NCBI RefSeq assembly: GCF_003264115.1
Contig: NZ_CP021912.1
Span: forward strand, 434,001 to 498,000
Source: Erythrobacter sp. KY5
Lineage (GTDB): Bacteria; Pseudomonadota; Alphaproteobacteria; Sphingomonadales; Sphingomonadaceae
Length of the DNA stretch: 64,000 nt
Direction: 5' to 3'
Below, piece by piece: positions 61,125-64,000 of the stretch (the stretch's first letter is position 1; every line of letters starts with the position of its first letter). A program made the position numbers and the translations under genes. A model generated the notes under the pieces. It was not told the origin of the DNA, did no database searches, and was given only the letters and a program-made list of their open reading frames with translations.

Positions 61125-61574
61125 ATGCGTTTCCCGGCCTCTTTCATGTCCAGCGCGCTTTCCCGCGCGCGCGCCGCCGGCGAACTTGGCGAAGTGCCGA
61201 TTGGCGCCGTGGTCGTGAAGGACGGCGAAATCATCGCCCAGGGACATAACGAGACACGAACCGGCTGCGATCCCACCGCTCATGCAGAGATCGTGGCGAT
61301 TCGCCGCGCTGCTGCGGCGCTGGGCAATGATCGCCTGACCGGGTGCGATCTGTGGGTGACGCTGGAACCTTGCGCGATGTGCGCAGGCGCGATCGCTCAT
61401 GCTCGCATAGCTCGGCTCTATTACGCCGCCAGCGATCCCAAGGGCGGCGCGGTAGAACATGGCGCGCGCGTATTCGAGCAGGAACAATGCCTCCACCGGC
61501 CCGAAGTCTATTCAGGCATCGGCGAGGAAGAGGCGGGGGAGCTGCTGCGAAGGTTTTTTAGGGAGCGGCGGTGA
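61125..61574 (+). CDS. tadA: tRNA-specific adenosine deaminase TadA
   Basis: TadA converts the wobble adenosine of tRNA-Arg to inosine. The 149-residue protein has the zinc and catalytic residues His53 and Glu55 in PTAHAEIVAI and Cys83/Cys86 in TLEPCAMCAGAIAH, and GEVPIGAVVVKDGEIIAQGH is a family stretch. Length is slightly short, as in many alphaproteobacteria. It starts 45 bp after the acidic lipoprotein gene. Confidence 0.94.
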   Translation: MRFPASFMSSALSRARAAGELGEVPIGAVVVKDGEIIAQGHNETRTGCDPTAHAEIVAIRRAAAALGNDRLTGCDLWVTLEPCAMCAGAIAHARIARLYYAASDPKGGAVEHGARVFEQEQCLHRPEVYSGIGEEEAGELLRRFFRERR

Positions 61575-61578
61575 GAGT

Positions 61579-62100
61579 TTAGCCGGGTTCATCCGGCAGC
61601 GGAGCTTTCTCGATCATATATTCGCCACTCAATTCCGGCGGCAAGCTACCCAACTCCCCCGTGTTGAAGATGCGGTATTGAGACGAATGACGAGCCGTAT
61701 TCTTGTTCCGTAGATTGCCGGCTGGCCACAGCCCATAGATAAGCAGTTCCTCTATGCGAGAAATGTGTTCCTCGTCATCCCGACCCAGGAAATACTTAGG
61801 GTCCCAGCCATCTTCGTCTGCAATCGCGTTGGATTTAGCCCACCCGTCGAATCGCATTACATTGGCGACGTATATCGGTTCTCGCTCAAGGTTGTGCTCA
61901 GATAATCGAGTAATTAGGTCTCGGCGTACCGCCTTGCCGATATAGGTTAGGACCTGCCGACCGTATAAAGGGTGGTCCCCATATACGGCGTAAAGCTTGA
62001 GCGTTCGTGCAAAAGCGCTCTTCTTTTTTTTCTTCAGCTCCTCGAACGTGTAAGGTCCGTGCCACCACACCTCGAATGTCGTTTCCTGACAGTCACTCAT
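61579..62100 (-). CDS. GIY-YIG-like predicted nuclease (lower G+C)
   Basis: The 173-residue protein appears to have a divergent GIY-YIG fold. LKLYAVYG (35-41) stands for GIY, followed by LTYIGKAVRRDLITRLSEHN, giving YIG at 53-55, Arg65 and His69. A Glu117/118 in RIEELLIYGLWPAGNLRNKN and Asn129 then complete the expected catalytic order. An N-terminal Lys-rich run (KKKKK, 23-27) precedes it. By eye its G+C is about 52%, below its neighbours. It is convergent with tadA, four bases apart. Substrate unknown. Confidence 0.65.
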   Translation of the reverse strand: MSDCQETTFEVWWHGPYTFEELKKKKKSAFARTLKLYAVYGDHPLYGRQVLTYIGKAVRRDLITRLSEHNLEREPIYVANVMRFDGWAKSNAIADEDGWDPKYFLGRDDEEHISRIEELLIYGLWPAGNLRNKNTARHSSQYRIFNTGELGSLPPELSGEYMIEKAPLPDEPG

Positions 62101-62111
62101 TTTCGTTCCCC

Positions 62112-62834
62112 CTACAGCCCCCGCCAGATCCTTGCCGCCACGTCATCGCGCGCGCCGAAACGCGCATCGTCGCAGCGTGTAGGGCGAAAGCGGCGAGAGT
62201 AGCACAGGCGAATCTCCTGCAGCCAGCCGCGTTCGTTCAATTTCACGCCGATATGGCCTGGCTGCCAGCTCGACCCGTTGGCATCTGCGAAGGCTGAGCG
62301 GATGCGGCCTGCGGTGAGGCCGTCTTCACGGCTGATCCGGTCGTAATCGGGGATGCGCAGGCTGTTCCACAATATGCGGGTGACGCCGAGATAGGTTTGC
62401 GGGCGCTTTGTCATGCAGCTGCCGTGCTTCGCCCATTGCCGCGCGATGAGGCGCGCAGAGGGCATCATGCACATATGCTTGCGGATTTGCGCTGGGGTCA
62501 GGCGGGTCTGCGCAGCGCACCATTGCGGCCAACTCCCGCGCGCAGATTGCGGCCACAGGCCATGGACGACCAACCCGAACCGTCCGTTGTCGCCTGAACA
62601 CTGGACACGGTGAGCTCGGCTTTCCTCGCGCGGTTTGCAGAACTCCGGCGACCAGCTGAGCGCCAGCGTATAGCCGGTGACGGGCGTGTCCCGGCGCGGG
62701 CCGTCGGGGGCGATTTGCGGGACCGAGGCGACCGAAGGTGAGCGGCATTGATAGGCCTGGGCGTGGGCAACTGCCGCTCCGCCCTCTGTCATCGCGAGAA
62801 ACGACAACGAGGCGGCAATGCGGCGAGTGATCAT
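62112..62834 (-). CDS. Exported ribonuclease T2-family protein
   Basis: The 240-residue protein has a signal peptide (ITRRIAASLSFLAMTEGGAA, cleavage near residue 26) and the two T2 active-site segments: CAS1 in FGLVVHGLWPQSARG and CAS2 in IARQWAKHGSCMT. Six or more cysteines suggest disulfides. T2 enzymes cut single-stranded RNA to nucleoside 3'-phosphates and would act in the periplasm. The start at 62834 gives the signal peptide at the N-terminus; a longer reading overlaps the upstream membrane gene. Confidence 0.9.
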   Translation of the reverse strand: MITRRIAASLSFLAMTEGGAAVAHAQAYQCRSPSVASVPQIAPDGPRRDTPVTGYTLALSWSPEFCKPREESRAHRVQCSGDNGRFGLVVHGLWPQSARGSWPQWCAAQTRLTPAQIRKHMCMMPSARLIARQWAKHGSCMTKRPQTYLGVTRILWNSLRIPDYDRISREDGLTAGRIRSAFADANGSSWQPGHIGVKLNERGWLQEIRLCYSRRFRPTRCDDARFGARDDVAARIWRGL

Positions 62835-62901
62835 CCTGCGGGACGCTTTTGTGTGGGGCTCCGCCGCTTGCCTGTGCCACTTGCGATGACGAAGAGGGCG
62901 A

Positions 62902-63348
62902 TCATGCGAAGGCTGCAACATCGTGGTCCCTCCTCATTCCCAGCCACCGGGACGTTGCGGGCAGAAACAGCATGACGAGCGCAAGCGCCACCAATCCCGC
63001 CTCGAGCACAACCACTTCCGGCGCTTTCGAGATAACCTGCGAACCGGCGGAGAGAAGCGTTCCCGCCAGCTTCAAAACGCCGAATGCCAGCACGATCCAG
63101 CGCGCCCTGCTCGATGCGAAAAGGGTGATCCAGACGAGCGGGATGAGCGCAATCGTGAATTGGCTAAAGCTCGCGATTATGGCCCTCTCGGGTGTCCAGT
63201 TGACGATCGGCACGCGTTCGTACCATCGCCCTGCGAGGAGCGCCTCGTGCGCCCCCAGTGCTTCGACGAGATTGATGAGAGCGGCGACGAAAAGCGCCCA
63301 GCCGAACACATGGATCGGCCATGGCCTCGGACCCTGCGCGATCCTCAC
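62902..63348 (-). CDS. Four-helix membrane protein of unknown function
   Basis: The 148-residue protein starts at a GTG that overlaps the nadC stop (GTGA). It has four hydrophobic segments: about 11-31 (VFGWALFVAALINLVEAL), 56-78, 81-103 and 108-130. It resembles DUF-type small integral membrane proteins, but I recognise no family. It is translated from the nadC transcript by coupling. The spacing to the RNase T2 gene is 68 bp. Confidence 0.65.
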   Translation of the reverse strand: MRIAQGPRPWPIHVFGWALFVAALINLVEALGAHEALLAGRWYERVPIVNWTPERAIIASFSQFTIALIPLVWITLFASSRARWIVLAFGVLKLAGTLLSAGSQVISKAPEVVVLEAGLVALALVMLFLPATSRWLGMRRDHDVAAFA

Positions 63349-64000
63349 AGCGGTTTGAAATCTAGCCCGACATCAGCTGCAGGCGCGCTCTGTGTCAGGC
63401 GGCCTACCGAGCAATAGTCGACCCCGCTTGCCGCCTTGGCCGCGATTGTGTCGAGGTTGATGCCGCCCGAAGCCTCGGTCTTCGCTCGCCCGCTGACCAG
63501 CGCCACCGCTTCCTTGAGCATGACCGGCGACATGTTGTCGAGCAGCAGGTGATGCGCGCCTGCTTCGAGTGCGGGTTCGATCTGGTCAATCCGGTCGACC
63601 TCGCAGATGATCGGGCTGACGCCTGCATCGCGCGCACGGGCGACCGCTTCGCCGACGCTGCCTGCGACCGCGACATGGTTGTCCTTGATCATGGCCGCAT
63701 CCCACAGGCCCATGCGGTGGTTCTGAGCGCCGCCCTGGCGTGTCGCGTATTTCTCCAGCGCGCGCAGGCCGGGAAGCGTCTTGCGTGTGTCGAGCAGCGT
63801 GCAGGTCGCGCTGCCGACGCGCATCGCGGTCACATAGTCGCGCGTCATCGAGGCGATGCCCGACAAGTGCTGGACGATGTTGAGAGCGCTTCGCTCAGCA
63901 GTCAGGAGCGCGCGGGCATTGCCTTCGAGGTGCATGAGATCCGCGCCCGGCTCCACCGCATCGCCATCGCTGACAAGGCTGCGGACGGTGCAGTGCGGGT
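63345..64000 (-). CDS. nadC: Nicotinate-nucleotide pyrophosphorylase NadC (cut by window edge)
   Basis: NadC (quinolinate phosphoribosyltransferase) makes nicotinate mononucleotide in NAD synthesis. The visible C-terminal 218 codons include ALNIVQHLSGIASMTRDYV, LLDTRKTLPGLRALEKYA, GLWDAAMIKDNHVAVAG and EASGGINLDTIAAKAASGVD, all diagnostic. The frame stays open to the window edge, so the N-terminus lies outside. It is followed by the overlapping membrane gene. Confidence 0.96.
   Translation of the reverse strand, partial: PHCTVRSLVSDGDAVEPGADLMHLEGNARALLTAERSALNIVQHLSGIASMTRDYVTAMRVGSATCTLLDTRKTLPGLRALEKYATRQGGAQNHRMGLWDAAMIKDNHVAVAGSVGEAVARARDAGVSPIICEVDRIDQIEPALEAGAHHLLLDNMSPVMLKEAVALVSGRAKTEASGGINLDTIAAKAASGVDYCSVGRLTQSAPAADVGLDFKPL

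Noticed and set aside
1..64000. CRISPR arrays, rRNA and tRNA genes
   Set aside because: I saw no regular direct repeats with unique spacers and no tRNA- or rRNA-like sequence; absence is by reading, not by search.

Overview
The window looks like the replication-origin region of a Sphingomonadales chromosome, most likely Erythrobacteraceae (Erythrobacter or a close relative). This rests on moderate-to-high G+C, on gene order (mnmE-mnmG-rsmG-parA; rho-hemJ-hemE / ppsR-maf-aroE-coaE-dnaQ; pcm-tolC-popZ), and on typical alphaproteobacterial families (DUF6489, DUF1491, DUF2093, PopZ, HemJ, UrcA, a sphingomonad-type suf operon).

Region 1 (1-9 kb) is the centromere/origin block. The minus-strand cluster mnmE-mnmG-rsmG-parA carries four parS-like 16-mers, two of them perfect. 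About 5 kb further on, the hemE/ppsR intergenic gap has the layout of the Caulobacter-type chromosomal origin: an AT-rich tract beside hemE and inverted DnaA-box-like 9-mers. Between them lie a dienelactone hydrolase, an NTF2-like protein, rho with a long leader, and hemJ-hemE.

Region 2 (9-29 kb) is core housekeeping. A tightly overlapping plus-strand run (ppsR, maf, aroE, coaE, dnaQ, hpf, ptsN, thioesterase) is followed by a cell wall hydrolase with a strong terminator, xth, an A-type Fe-S carrier, a CBS protein, a thioredoxin-like ferredoxin and an S9 peptidase. Then come popZ-tolC-pcm, fumC and a LytS/LytTR-type two-component pair. PopZ, the polar anchor for ParB-parS, lies within 20 kb of the parS sites.

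Region 3 (29-39 kb) holds rplM-rpsI, a Tat-type exported protein, cutA-ctaA, a MerC-type membrane protein behind a Fur-family-like palindrome, a fused thiS-thiG, an acyl-CoA ligase, gamma-glutamyltransferase and pyrD.

Region 4 (39.4-43.5 kb) is the accessory spot. A complete 845-bp IS5-family element (CTAG duplication, -1 frameshifted transposase) sits in what reads as the loop of a structured non-coding RNA gene that has its own strong terminator. Three tandem paralogous AraC-type regulators follow.

Region 5 (43.5-51.2 kb) is a single translationally coupled suf operon (iscR-like regulator, sufB, sufC, sufD, sufS, sufT-like, sufA, SRPBCC) with four non-suf genes interleaved and a near-perfect IscR type-1-like operator upstream.

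Region 6 (51-64 kb) has an internally repetitive unknown protein, an EI24 membrane protein, a PfkB sugar/nucleoside kinase, a gene-poor gap with 20-21 bp periodic repeats, a lipoprotein cytochrome c, divergent purD/xseA whose start codons share one CATG, an M23 peptidase lipoprotein, rpmB, tadA, a lower-G+C GIY-YIG-like gene, an exported RNase T2 and a truncated nadC. No rRNA, tRNA or CRISPR array was seen.
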